Shown piece after piece: positions 39,934 to 48,334 of a stretch of 49,885 nt of DNA. The notes under the pieces are model-generated. The model was not told the origin of the DNA and did no database searches. It saw nothing but the letters and a program-made list of their open reading frames with translations. Every line of letters starts with the position of its first letter. Position 1 is the first letter of the stretch. The stretch is from JAVBNW01 sp031551255 (GTDB lineage: Bacteria; Bacillota; Clostridia; Christensenellales; UBA1750), in the NCBI GenBank assembly GCA_031551255.1, contig JAVBNW010000006.1:1-49885 (forward strand), in the 5' to 3' direction. A program made the position numbers and the translations under genes.

Positions 39934-40527
39934 ATGAGTATGGCTGCTTTGGATATCGATAGAATGCGCGAGGAGTTTGAGCTGTACGCCTCGTATGCGG
40001 AGGAGACGCAGTTCTCCTGCGCGGTGCTCGATCCGCCTGACGAGATTGCCGTGCCGGTGTTGGCGATCGAGCTTGACGAAGACGAGGAGGGCGGAGGAAA
40101 CGACGCTGAGCCACATCCGCTGATCTATATGTTTATGGATGACTCGGACGAGGAAGAAGGAAGCGAAAAAGAGGCGGTCGACGACGATATTTTCGACGAA
40201 ACCGCGTACATTCAGGTGTACCACCGCTTTCCTCTCGCGGCCCAAATGAGCGAAACGCTGCTGGATGCCCTCTTGCTGACCAGCGCGCTCAACCAGCAAC
40301 TTCCGCTGGGATCGGTATACATATCTTCCGACCGCCAGATCAACTACCGGTATGTGTTTGCCGTGGATGTCGAACTGGGTCTTACCAGAGAGGTTTTTTT
40401 AGAGACGCTGTACGTCTTCGCCTATTTAATCGGCCAAATTTCCGCCGCGTTTCGGTGCCTGCTTGAGGAAGGGGCCGAATTTGAAAGTGCGCTTGAGCGG
40501 TACCTTACGCCGGTTCAGGATGATTGA
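39934..40527 (+). CDS. Acidic YbjN/secretion-chaperone-like protein
   Basis: 197 residues; GAAGGGAAGGT precedes the ATG, 17 bp after the giant gene. It is very acidic, with Asp/Glu runs at about 48-58 and 68-85. The second half (QMSETLLDALLLTSALNQQL, LGSVYISSDRQINYRYVFAV) followed by a long helix (TLYVFAYLIGQISAAFRCLL) has the pattern of YbjN / type III chaperone-like folds, small dimers that bind a secreted partner. The large neighbour is basic, so a dedicated chaperone-client pair is plausible. The fold assignment is by pattern only. Confidence 0.65.
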   Translation: MSMAALDIDRMREEFELYASYAEETQFSCAVLDPPDEIAVPVLAIELDEDEEGGGNDAEPHPLIYMFMDDSDEEEGSEKEAVDDDIFDETAYIQVYHRFPLAAQMSETLLDALLLTSALNQQLPLGSVYISSDRQINYRYVFAVDVELGLTREVFLETLYVFAYLIGQISAAFRCLLEEGAEFESALERYLTPVQDD

Positions 40528-40532
40528 ACCCG

Positions 40533-40581
40533 AAAATGACGGAACCCCGCCGCGCTTTACGCGGCGGGGTTCCGTCATTTT
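40533..40581. terminator. Perfect 22-bp bidirectional Rho-independent terminator
   Basis: Left arm 40533-40554 (AAAATGACGGAACC through CCGCGC side), loop CTTTA, right arm 40560-40581, exact reverse complements. The stem has a G+C core and ends in A4 on one side and T4 on the other, so it works on both strands. It ends the CIS locus (plus) and the UroD-like operon (minus), which converge here. Confidence 0.95.
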
Positions 40582-40594
40582 ACAAGCCTCCTAT

Positions 40595-41836
40595 TTACTC
40601 CTTAACGACCTTCATCGCGATATCCGCCCAGCGACTAAGCCTTTCGGGCCGGCCGCACAGCGTGCTGATATCCTTGAGGATAAACTCGACCGGGCATTCG
40701 TTTTTGCGGCATACATTCCTGGTGGAAATAAGGTCGTTTCGAACCAGGTCTTCATCCAGCGAGCCCATCGCTAAAAAGGCCGGATTGGGCTTTCTGGAAA
40801 ATACGTAATCCGGGCCGATTTCTACGGCGCCGCGCTCCTGGTTGGCCCAGGGGCTCATAGAAATCTTCCGAAGATGGGGGATTTTGCGCACTTGATTCAT
40901 TTTTGCATCCAGAGGATCACAGCAGCCGTAATACACTAGGCCGAAGCGCTCAAAAATAGGCATGGAATAGGCGATTTCGTATTCGTCGAAAGCCGCGGGC
41001 GAAATGGTGGAAAACATCTGCGCCAGCCCAAACATCCAAATGTCCTGCGTTTTGGGCTTGTTAGGGTCGAAGCTTGGGGAGGGAAGATCATCGGTATATG
41101 CGCCCGTGCAGTGGATGAGGGATTGCCCATAGCATAGAGCGCCTAAGTTTTCCAGCTGATCCAGCGCGGCGAGGTAACCGTCGGCGACGCGCTTTGCCAT
41201 AGCGTGCAAGAGCTCGGGCTGGTCGATCATTGCATAGAGGACTCCTTCGACGCCCATCCAATGGCTGATCAGATCCCACAGGGATAGGTAAGGGTCCACG
41301 CCTTCCTTGCGCGGGGCGATGATGTCGCCGAACAGCCAGCTTGCCAAACCTAGACGACGGTCGGTTTCAGTCGCGTCGTGGGTGACGATCGGTGTTTTGA
41401 TCTTTTCAAGGTCGTCCATCGTGGTGAACTGGTTGGCATACTTATGGCTGACCACTTCGTCGATCCCCTGTACGGCCAGCGTTTCCTCCTGCGTACCCAG
41501 GCCGAAGGATGTGTTGGTGATCGCCATCGGCACGCGCACGAAGGGCTCCACTACCATATCCACGGGAAAGTGCTCCCACTGGTACAGAGTGCGCCGGAAG
41601 AAACGCTCATAAACCCGACAATCGTCGGTTTCACAGCGGAGCTTTAGCGCGTCGCCTTGAAACTCGCCCCAGCAGATTTGGTCGATTGCAACCATCGGCC
41701 GCTCGGGCTTAAGGCCGTTGAGCTTGCGCCACAGGCGCTTCTTTTCCTGCTGTATGGGCAGCGCGGCAATTTCCGCGATGCGCGTGGCAAGCTCCCGTAA
41801 GATCGGCCTGTCTTTTTCAAAGGATTCCTTTTGCAT
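40595..41836 (-). CDS. Uroporphyrinogen decarboxylase-like protein (MtaA/CmuA superfamily)
   Basis: 413 residues from the ATG at 41836 (GGGAGGTGCGCAT upstream on the minus strand; the earlier in-frame start is not supported). WGEFQGDALKLRCETDDCRV, LWDLISHWMGVEGVLYAMID and YYGCCDPLDAKMNQVRKIPH are typical of the UroD-fold proteins abundant in Clostridia, which act in methyl transfer or on unknown substrates. It is probably not a haem-pathway UroD: no other haem genes are near and the sequence is of the divergent clostridial type. It is 27 bp after the FMN enzyme, so they are co-transcribed. Confidence 0.82.
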   Translation of the reverse strand: MQKESFEKDRPILRELATRIAEIAALPIQQEKKRLWRKLNGLKPERPMVAIDQICWGEFQGDALKLRCETDDCRVYERFFRRTLYQWEHFPVDMVVEPFVRVPMAITNTSFGLGTQEETLAVQGIDEVVSHKYANQFTTMDDLEKIKTPIVTHDATETDRRLGLASWLFGDIIAPRKEGVDPYLSLWDLISHWMGVEGVLYAMIDQPELLHAMAKRVADGYLAALDQLENLGALCYGQSLIHCTGAYTDDLPSPSFDPNKPKTQDIWMFGLAQMFSTISPAAFDEYEIAYSMPIFERFGLVYYGCCDPLDAKMNQVRKIPHLRKISMSPWANQERGAVEIGPDYVFSRKPNPAFLAMGSLDEDLVRNDLISTRNVCRKNECPVEFILKDISTLCGRPERLSRWADIAMKVVKE

Positions 41837-41863
41837 ATGCGCACCTCCCGCGTTCAAAAAAGC

Positions 41864-42778
41864 CTATAGAATATTCCCTTCAAAGGTGTTCTTGTGCCAG
41901 ACGATGGTAGGATCGATGTGGCGGATATCCCGCGAGCAGGTGACGGCCATCGCCCAGTTCAGTTCATTGTTCATCTCGTCGATTGCCTTTTTAATCGCCT
42001 GTGCGCCGCCCTCGCCAAGCGGCCCCATCAACGCGCGGCCAACCGACACCGCCGTTGCGCCCAGCGCAAGCGCCTTGAACACATCCAGCCCGCGCTCCAC
42101 GCCGCAGTCCACAAAAATCGGCATCCTGCCCGCGATGAGTTTGGCGATTCTCGGAAGGATCTGCAGCGGGGGCAATGCGTAATCCACCATGCCGTGGTGG
42201 TGGGATACCACGATGCCGCGCACGCCCGCGTCCAGGCATTTTTGTGCATCTTGCTCGCTGAGCACGCCCTTGATGATGAACGGAAGCTTTGTGGCTTTGA
42301 CAAAGCCTTCGATTTCTTGAATGGTTTTCGGAGCCATGGCCAGATCTAAAACAGACCCTCGTTTGTTTTTGCTGCCGAATGCGTGGTCGATATCCATGCC
42401 CACGGCGAGCGCGCCAAAGCGTTCGGCGTGCTCCATGCGCCGGAGGATGACTCCGTTGTCGGCATAGGGTTTGATGATCTTGATCGTGCGCGCGCCGGTT
42501 GTGGCGATGGCCTCCAGCTCGGCTTCCTCGCCCATGCCCGCCCACATCACGCCATCCGCGGCCTTCAGCCCTCGCGCGGCCTCCACCATGCCCTCGGGAT
42601 GCACTTTGTTTAAGTGAGAAAGCGCCGCCAGCATGATCGGCGTCGAGAACGTTTCTCCGTAGAGCGAAAGTTCTAAAGAGGGTTCCACCGAGTCGATGTG
42701 CCGCATCTCCAAGAGCAGCGAATCGAAGTATTCCCGCGTTATCCGCGACGTATCGCCGCCATTGTACGTTTGCGTCAT
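41864..42778 (-). CDS. FMN-dependent alpha-hydroxy-acid oxidase-like enzyme
   Basis: 304 residues from the ATG at 42778 (GGAGGTGCGTAC upstream on the minus strand). A TIM-barrel of the lactate/glycolate oxidase family, slightly short: PFIIKGVLSEQDAQKCLDAG, GIVVSHHHGMVDYALPPLQI, MPIFVDCGVERGLDVFKALA, GATAVSVGRALMGPL. The family motif S-N-H-G-G-R is here S-H-H-H-G-M: the catalytic-type His is kept, but the Arg that binds the substrate carboxylate is Met, so the substrate probably differs from simple 2-hydroxy acids. First gene of an operon with the UroD-like gene. Confidence 0.82.
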   Translation of the reverse strand: MTQTYNGGDTSRITREYFDSLLLEMRHIDSVEPSLELSLYGETFSTPIMLAALSHLNKVHPEGMVEAARGLKAADGVMWAGMGEEAELEAIATTGARTIKIIKPYADNGVILRRMEHAERFGALAVGMDIDHAFGSKNKRGSVLDLAMAPKTIQEIEGFVKATKLPFIIKGVLSEQDAQKCLDAGVRGIVVSHHHGMVDYALPPLQILPRIAKLIAGRMPIFVDCGVERGLDVFKALALGATAVSVGRALMGPLGEGGAQAIKKAIDEMNNELNWAMAVTCSRDIRHIDPTIVWHKNTFEGNIL

Positions 42779-42832
42779 GTACGCACCTCCGTCGTTTTTT
42801 AGTATGTCAGAGCCTGGTTCTTCTGTGGGTTC

Positions 42833-42861
42833 ATCGTACAACAGCGCGGGGCAAAAAGCAA
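42833..42861 (-). promoter_or_regulatory. Candidate sigma-A promoter of the FMN enzyme/UroD operon
   Basis: On the minus strand TTGCTT (42861-42856), a 17-bp spacer, then TACGAT (42838-42833), 55 bp before the ATG at 42778. It lies between that gene and the upstream terminator (42886-42913), as expected for a new operon. Confidence 0.5.
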
Positions 42862-42885
42862 TGAAGGAGCGCGGGCGGCGTGCGC

Positions 42886-42913
42886 AAAAAGCGCCCTGCG
42901 CAAAGCGCAAGGC
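42886..42913 (-). terminator. Rho-independent terminator after the deaminase gene
   Basis: On the minus strand GCCTTGCGC (42913-42905), loop TTT, GCGCAGGGC (42901-42893), one G-U pair, then GC and a T5 run (42890-42886). It is 16 bp after the deaminase stop codon and separates the two minus-strand operons. Confidence 0.85.
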
Positions 42914-42929
42914 ACTTTATTAAAGGGCG

Positions 42930-43565
42930 TTATCTACCAAGTTGCGCAAACATGTAGTTGAACAGCTTCTCGTCCGCAACCACGGCCCGCCCATCGATCA
43001 TGTCGCCGAAGGCCGTATCGCGATGCAGCGTTTCGCCCAGCAGCACGCCCTTTGTGCAAATACCTTCGTATTGATCGATCATCCTTTGTATATGCGAAAG
43101 GTTGAGCGCCAAAGACCTATAGATGGCCAGCGCCACCTGAAGCTCCGCAAGCCCTTCAAAAGGCCCTTCTACCGATAGGTTGTAGCGATTTTGTTCCTTG
43201 ATGTTTGTCGCCCCGCCGATGGGATCGGGGGCGGCAAATTTTACATGTTTATAGTAACACATTACGATCGCCCCGAAGCACATGATGCAGGGCTCCATGG
43301 TCGTATACAGTATATTGTTTTTGTGGTCGACGCCGTAATGTCCGCTGCCGACCTTTAGGATGGCGTTGATCTCGGCGTGCGCAAGGTGATGCCGGTTGAT
43401 CTTTTCCATGTCGTCATTCGCATAAATGCTGTTTTCGCCTAAGGAGATGCATTCGCCGTCGGAGTTCATAATCGCGCATCCAATCGCCGTGCTTCCCCGG
43501 CGGTAGGCGCGCAGCGCCGCCGAAAACGCGTACTGAAAGCCCTTCTCCATTTCGAGAAAAGTCAT
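42930..43565 (-). CDS. Cytidine/dCMP deaminase-like zinc protein
   Basis: 211 residues from the ATG at 43565 (GGGAGAG upstream). The zinc site is intact: HAE at 63-65 (HLAHAEINAIL) and PCxxC (EPCIMC, Cys 93 and 96), so a nucleobase or nucleoside deaminase is expected. The C-terminal half (from about 130) is longer than in simple cytidine or guanine deaminases and unrecognised. Second gene of an operon with the GMP-synthase-like gene (48-bp gap), hinting at a nucleotide- or base-modification pathway. The substrate cannot be told from sequence alone. Confidence 0.82.
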   Translation of the reverse strand: MTFLEMEKGFQYAFSAALRAYRRGSTAIGCAIMNSDGECISLGENSIYANDDMEKINRHHLAHAEINAILKVGSGHYGVDHKNNILYTTMEPCIMCFGAIVMCYYKHVKFAAPDPIGGATNIKEQNRYNLSVEGPFEGLAELQVALAIYRSLALNLSHIQRMIDQYEGICTKGVLLGETLHRDTAFGDMIDGRAVVADEKLFNYMFAQLGR

Positions 43566-43613
43566 GAACAACTCTCCCTTTATGGATTTGTACGCCAGGC
43601 CCGAGTGGGCACG

Positions 43614-45083
43614 CTACTCCATCTCCACCGCAGCGGGCGGCTGGGGCGTCAGGTCGTACAGCACGCGCGTAACGCCGGGCACTTCGCTTAAAATCGTATA
43701 GGTGGCGGTCTCCAGCACGTCGAACGCAAGCCTTACGGCCTGCATGCGCCCGGTCTCGCGCGCCTGCACCGCGCGCAGCACCACTGTTTCGCCCGTCCGA
43801 TCCCCTTCGCTATCCAGCGCGCCAACGCCCGCGAGCATCGCGAAATACTGCGCGACGCCCTTGTCCGCGCCGGATTCCTCCACCACCCGCTTGAAAATCG
43901 CATCGGCATTGCGCAGTGTTTCGATGCGCCCGGGCGTCACCTCGCCAAGGCAGCGCACCGCGAGCCCCGCGCTTGGGAAGGGCTGCCTCCCCACGATGCG
44001 GGCGGGTACCCCCAGCATCGTGCCCAGTTCGCGCACTTCGCGCTTGAACAGGCCGCGTAGCGGTTCCAGCACCGTCCAATGCCCGGGCGCGCCACCCGTG
44101 GCTACGCTGGGCGCGTTATCCAGTACGTCGTTGTAGATTGTGCCGCGCACGAGAAAGATCTCTCGGCCCTCCAGCCCTATGCCTTGATCAGCCAAGGTGG
44201 AACCGAACTCGTCCGCCACAATTTCGCGCTTCCTGTCGGGGTCGGTCACGCTGCTCAGGCGCGTCAAAAAGCGCTTCGACGCCTGCACGCGCAAGAGGGG
44301 AACCTCCATCTGTTCGACAAACGCGCGCTCAATGCCCTCGCCCTCTCCCAGCGTCATGAGCCCCGTATCGATCAACACGCATTTGGCGCGCTCTCCCAGC
44401 GCGCGGTGCGCGAGTGCGGCGCACACGGCGGTATCCACGCCGCCCGTCATCGGGCAAATAGCTATGCCATCGCCCACGCGGTTGCGCATTCCGTTGATGG
44501 CCGACTCGAGATAGCTTTTCAGCGACCAATCGCCCGCGCAGCCGCAAATATCCTTGACAAAGTTGGATAGAATGCGGTAGCCGTCGATATCGTTGCGCTC
44601 GAGCAAAAATTGCAGGCCGTACAGATTTTTTTCCTCGGATGCAAACGCGAGCACCGTGCCTTCGCAAGATGCGATCGATGAAAAACCTTCGGGAAGGGTA
44701 ATCTTATACGCCTTTTCAATGCGGCGCATGCCGCTTTCTATGCCCTGAAACAGCGCGGATGCCCCGTCTATGGAAACATCGGGCACTTTGTTTTCCAGCG
44801 CGACTTCGCCCGTGGCGCCGCCTGCCGCCGTAAGAAGGGCCTGTGCCGCTTCGCCCAGCGCCAGCACCGGCGTGCCGGACAGAAGAAGATCGCCGGGCAG
44901 CTTGCACGCGCCCTCTGTGCCCCCCAGAGCAATCAAGCCCGCCGGGTTGCGGCCGGCAATATCTCCGACCCCCGCGCGCATATCTACGATTTCACAATAT
45001 ACCCCGGCGCCGCGCACGGCGTGAGCAATCTGCCTCGCGTCCGCGCCCCCGCAATCCAGCACCAAAATGGAATCTTGCGCCAT
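43614..45083 (-). CDS. GMP-synthase-like protein with dead glutaminase domain
   Basis: 489 residues from the ATG at 45083 (GGGAGGTGTGGTT upstream). It has the GuaA domain order. In the amidotransferase part the catalytic Cys is lost (PVLALGEAAQ, G77, where GuaA has PVLGICYGMQ) and so is the His (GLQFLLE, L160, for GVQFHPE). The ATP-pyrophosphatase P-loop is MTGGVDTAV (212-220; usually SGGVDSSV). The dimerisation domain is recognisable (VGRQPFPSAGLAVRCLGEVT, VLYDLTPQPPAAVEME), but the SHHNVGGLP substrate motif and the usual IEWE end are altered. It may use free ammonia, or a substrate other than XMP. It is unlikely to be the cell's main guaA. Confidence 0.8.
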   Translation of the reverse strand: MAQDSILVLDCGGADARQIAHAVRGAGVYCEIVDMRAGVGDIAGRNPAGLIALGGTEGACKLPGDLLLSGTPVLALGEAAQALLTAAGGATGEVALENKVPDVSIDGASALFQGIESGMRRIEKAYKITLPEGFSSIASCEGTVLAFASEEKNLYGLQFLLERNDIDGYRILSNFVKDICGCAGDWSLKSYLESAINGMRNRVGDGIAICPMTGGVDTAVCAALAHRALGERAKCVLIDTGLMTLGEGEGIERAFVEQMEVPLLRVQASKRFLTRLSSVTDPDRKREIVADEFGSTLADQGIGLEGREIFLVRGTIYNDVLDNAPSVATGGAPGHWTVLEPLRGLFKREVRELGTMLGVPARIVGRQPFPSAGLAVRCLGEVTPGRIETLRNADAIFKRVVEESGADKGVAQYFAMLAGVGALDSEGDRTGETVVLRAVQARETGRMQAVRLAFDVLETATYTILSEVPGVTRVLYDLTPQPPAAVEME

Positions 45084-45220
45084 AACCACACCTCCCGCCA
45101 AATTGAGCGGAAATACCAATCTATCCTATTATTAACTTAACGCAGGCAAATTCATGCATGTTCCCGGATATGGCGGCATGGGGAGCATTTTAGGATAAAT
45201 GCGCGAAAAGAAAAAGGATA

Positions 45221-45269
45221 TTGACTATACGGGTCAATTGCAATAAAATAAAACCGACCGATATAGTCA
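45221..45269 (+). promoter_or_regulatory. Promoter and inverted-repeat operators of the TetR/ABC operon
   Basis: TTGACT (45221-45226), 17 bp, TAAAAT (45244-45249): a strong sigma-A promoter. TTGAC-N7-GTCAA (45221-45237) overlaps the -35. TGACTATA (45222-45229) is also repeated inverted as TATAGTCA (45262-45269) just before the start codon. Both are plausible sites for the TetR protein encoded next, implying self-repression of the exporter operon. Confidence 0.7.
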
Positions 45270-45280
45270 GGGGTGGTAAG

Positions 45281-45925
45281 TTGAATCGAGACGGCGGGAA
45301 TCGTGGCGTGGGAGAAGAAGGCAGGCGCGCTGCTATACTGGGCGCGGCCGTTGCGGAATTTTCGCGTGGGTACGACAAGGCGTCCACCGATGCAATCGTG
45401 AAGGCGGCAGGGGTATCCAAGGGCCTTTTGTTCCACCATTTCGGCAGCAAGAAGGAACTGTTTTTTTGTGCGTACGAATACGCGATCGGGCTTGTCATTG
45501 CGGAGTTTTACGATTTGGTCAACCTTGAGCAGCGGGATATTTTAGAACGCTGGCGGCAAATCGCGCTTTTGAAGATGGATTTGATGCGCGAGCACCCGAT
45601 GATTTTTGCCTTTATCGCAAGTGCTTCGTTTCCCGACGGCGGCAAGGTGAAGGAAAGCGTTCTGCGCCAGCGCCAGAAGCTGGAGGCGGAGCTCTACCCC
45701 AACCTTTTTTATGATGTCGATCGTTCGCTGTTCCGCGAGGATGTCGATGTGGATACGGCAATCCACGTCATCCTCTATACCATCGAAGGGTACGCGCAGG
45801 CACAGGCGGACCCGGCTAAATCCTCACAGGACTATTACGGCGAATATCCGCGCTACCTTGCAGACCTTGAGCACTACATCGCTTTTTTCCGCAGGCAGTT
45901 TTACCGGAAGGAAGGAGTGCAATGA
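45281..45925 (+). CDS. TetR/AcrR-family transcriptional regulator
   Basis: 214 residues from a TTG (GGGGTGG upstream); the longer frame from 45221 starts inside the promoter. The N-terminal HTH is clear: RRAAILGAAVAEFSRGYDKA followed by STDAIVKAAGVSKGLLFHHF and GSKKELFF. The ligand-binding half is helical and unassigned. It overlaps the ABC ATPase start (ATGA at 45922), so it is co-expressed with the exporter it presumably represses. Confidence 0.92.
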   Translation: MNRDGGNRGVGEEGRRAAILGAAVAEFSRGYDKASTDAIVKAAGVSKGLLFHHFGSKKELFFCAYEYAIGLVIAEFYDLVNLEQRDILERWRQIALLKMDLMREHPMIFAFIASASFPDGGKVKESVLRQRQKLEAELYPNLFYDVDRSLFREDVDVDTAIHVILYTIEGYAQAQADPAKSSQDYYGEYPRYLADLEHYIAFFRRQFYRKEGVQ

Positions 45926-46809
45926 ATCCGATTGAAATCCGCGGTCTTGCCAAGGCCTACGGCAACACACAAGCATTGCGCGGCATCGACCTGACCGTTT
46001 CCCAAGGAGAAATCTACGGGTTCATCGGCATGAATGGCGCGGGAAAATCTACCACTATCCGGATTTTGCTCGGGCTCATTCGAAAGGACGGCGGGGAAGC
46101 GGCGTTGTGGGGGAAGGATCCTTATGCCGATTGCGTTTCCCTGCACAAGCGCATTGCCTATGTGCCCGGCGACGTTAACCCCTGGCCCAACCTGAGCGGG
46201 GGCGAAGTGATCGATCTGATGGCGCGCCTGAGCGGCCGCCCGGATGCGCCGCGCCGTGCGGAGCTGATCGACCGCTTTCAATTCGATCCTTCCAAGAAGT
46301 GCCGCAGCTATTCTAAGGGAAACCGCCAGAAGGTAGGGCTGATCGCCGCGCTGGCTTCGGATGCGGAGCTGTACATCCTCGATGAGCCTACCTCCGGCCT
46401 TGACCCGCTGATGGAGTCGGTGTTTCAGGATTGCGTCCGCGAGCTTGCCGCTCAAGGGAAGACCGTCTTCTTATCCAGCCACATCTTGGCCGAGGTCGAA
46501 AAGCTGTGCGGGCGGGTGGCCATCATCAAGGATGGCGCGATTGTCGAATCCGGAAGCATCGGCGAGCTTCGTCAGTTTTCGCGGCTCATCGTGCGCGCGC
46601 AATGCGAAAGTATTCCGGAGGGCATCGCCATTGCGGGGGCGCACGGGTTGATTGTGGAAAAGAACACCCTGAGCTTCGGCGTAGATCCCATATGTCTGAA
46701 CGAAGCGCTTCAAAAGCTAACCCAGTGCGGAGTGACCTCGCTACACTGCGCGCCTCCGGAGCTGGAAGACGTGTTCCTGCACTATTATAAGGGCGGTGAA
46801 AGCCGGTGA
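45922..46809 (+). CDS. ABC transporter ATP-binding protein (multidrug-exporter type)
   Basis: 295 residues with Walker A GMNGAGKST, signature-region sequence CRSYSKGNRQKVGLIAALA, Walker B ILDEPTSGLDPL and the H-loop SSHILAEVE. The C-terminal extension (about 220-295) is typical of exporter ATPases acting with separate permeases. Starts and stops overlap both neighbours (ATGA, GTGA), giving a tight TetR-ATPase-permease operon. Confidence 0.95.
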   Translation: MNPIEIRGLAKAYGNTQALRGIDLTVSQGEIYGFIGMNGAGKSTTIRILLGLIRKDGGEAALWGKDPYADCVSLHKRIAYVPGDVNPWPNLSGGEVIDLMARLSGRPDAPRRAELIDRFQFDPSKKCRSYSKGNRQKVGLIAALASDAELYILDEPTSGLDPLMESVFQDCVRELAAQGKTVFLSSHILAEVEKLCGRVAIIKDGAIVESGSIGELRQFSRLIVRAQCESIPEGIAIAGAHGLIVEKNTLSFGVDPICLNEALQKLTQCGVTSLHCAPPELEDVFLHYYKGGESR

Positions 46810-48332
46810 AGCGGCTCATGTTCGCATCCACAGGGGCGCTCATGCGGGTTGGATGGAAGGCGCGCAAGGCCTTGCCGCTGCTCATTGCCCTTTTGCCGTT
46901 TTTACTTTCGTACGGCACGGCGGCATCCAACAAAGCGGTGCTCGCCACGCCCGGGCAGCTTGCGGCGTATATTGCGGAAAATCAGGGGAACCCGCTGCTC
47001 GGGTTCATCGCCGCAGATACGCTCGAGGCGGCGACGGTATGGCGCGTGCGGGTCAGCGCCGCGGTTATCCTGGCGGTGCTGAACATCGCGCTGGCGGTGG
47101 GCGGCACGCGCAAGGAGGAAGATTTAGGCCGAACGGAGCTCGTGCGCGCGGGCGCGGTCGGGCCGCTCGCCCCGCTCGCGGCGGTGCTTGCCACGGCGCT
47201 GTGCGTCAACTTAGTGGGCGGCTTTTCGATGGCGGCGGGCTTTTTGGCCGCGGGTTTCCCGGCGGCCGGCTCGCTTGCGGCGGGGTTCGCAACGGCGCTG
47301 TGCGGGCTCGGTTTTGCTGCGTTGTCGGCTCTTGCGGCGCAGTTCGCCTCGGACGCGAGGCTTGCGTATGGCCTGTCCTTCGGCGCGGTAGGGCTTGGCA
47401 TGCTGATGCTGACCCTCGCCAACGCGACGGGGGTCGCTGCCCTCGGGCTGTTCACGCCGCTGGGCTGGTGCGCGCTCGCCCGGCCCTTTGCCGGAGAAAA
47501 CCCATGGCTGTTCGTCTTTGCGGTGGCGGCCGTGGCGTTTCTCGCGGCGGCGGCGTGCAAACTGTGCGTCCGGCGCGATGTGGGCGCGGGCCTTGTGCGC
47601 GGGCGTGGCGGACGATCTACCGCGCACATAAGCCTTTGCGGCCCTATCGCGCTTGCGCTACGCCTGCAAAGGGGCATGGCGCTCGCATGGATCGCCGCGT
47701 ATGCGCTGATGGGGCTCGTGATCGGGGCGCTTGCGCCCTCCATCGGCGCGATGCTCGACGGCACCGGGTTTTTGCCCGAGCTTTCGCAGGCGGTAGGCGG
47801 GGCGGGCAAGGCCTTTCTCGCAATTCTTTCCTACATCCTGGCCCAGGTGCTCACGGCCTATGCGATCATGGCGGTACTACGCCTGCGCGAGGAAGAATCG
47901 CTCGGCCGTACGGAGATGATGCTATCCCGCCCGGTGTCGCGCGCGCGCCTTATGGCAGGGCACCTGATCGTCGCGCACGGCGGCAGCGCGGTGGCGCTCG
48001 CGCTGTTTGGGCTGATGTCGGGGGATGCCGGAGCCGCGATGTTACGCCTTCCCGCGATCTGGGTGGTGGCATCCGCATCGGTATTCCTGTACGGCGTCGC
48101 GCCTAGGGCGGCGGCCCCGGCCTCGTGGGGGCTGTTCGGCGCGCTGCTGCTGCTCGAGTTTTTGTGGGAGATCCGGGCGATCGGCAGCGAAATCTTCATG
48201 CTCTCGCCCTTCGCGTGGGTATACCCCGGCGCGCCCATGTCGGCACTCGCGCTGGGGATCATCCTGGCAATGGGAGCGGCGCTTGCGTATGTGGGGATCG
48301 CCGCGTTTTCGCGCAGGGATCTGACGGCGTAG
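46806..48332 (+). CDS. ABC exporter permease, polyketide-antibiotic-exporter type (COG3559-like)
   Basis: 508 residues from a GTG overlapping the ATPase stop. About 12 hydrophobic segments in two similar halves. Each half carries the family's E-(S/D)-LGRTE motif: KEEDLGRTELVRAGAVG near residue 104 and REEESLGRTEMMLSRPVSRA near residue 362. It forms the membrane channel with the preceding ATPase. The substrate is unknown; relatives are linked to antibiotic or lipid export. Very Ala/Gly-rich, G+C above the window average. Confidence 0.88.
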   Translation: MKRLMFASTGALMRVGWKARKALPLLIALLPFLLSYGTAASNKAVLATPGQLAAYIAENQGNPLLGFIAADTLEAATVWRVRVSAAVILAVLNIALAVGGTRKEEDLGRTELVRAGAVGPLAPLAAVLATALCVNLVGGFSMAAGFLAAGFPAAGSLAAGFATALCGLGFAALSALAAQFASDARLAYGLSFGAVGLGMLMLTLANATGVAALGLFTPLGWCALARPFAGENPWLFVFAVAAVAFLAAAACKLCVRRDVGAGLVRGRGGRSTAHISLCGPIALALRLQRGMALAWIAAYALMGLVIGALAPSIGAMLDGTGFLPELSQAVGGAGKAFLAILSYILAQVLTAYAIMAVLRLREEESLGRTEMMLSRPVSRARLMAGHLIVAHGGSAVALALFGLMSGDAGAAMLRLPAIWVVASASVFLYGVAPRAAAPASWGLFGALLLLEFLWEIRAIGSEIFMLSPFAWVYPGAPMSALALGIILAMGAALAYVGIAAFSRRDLTA

Positions 48333-48334
48333 TT

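Noticed and set aside
40595..41836. Haem-pathway hemE
   Set aside because: Divergent clostridial UroD-superfamily sequence with no haem genes nearby; no gene symbol given.
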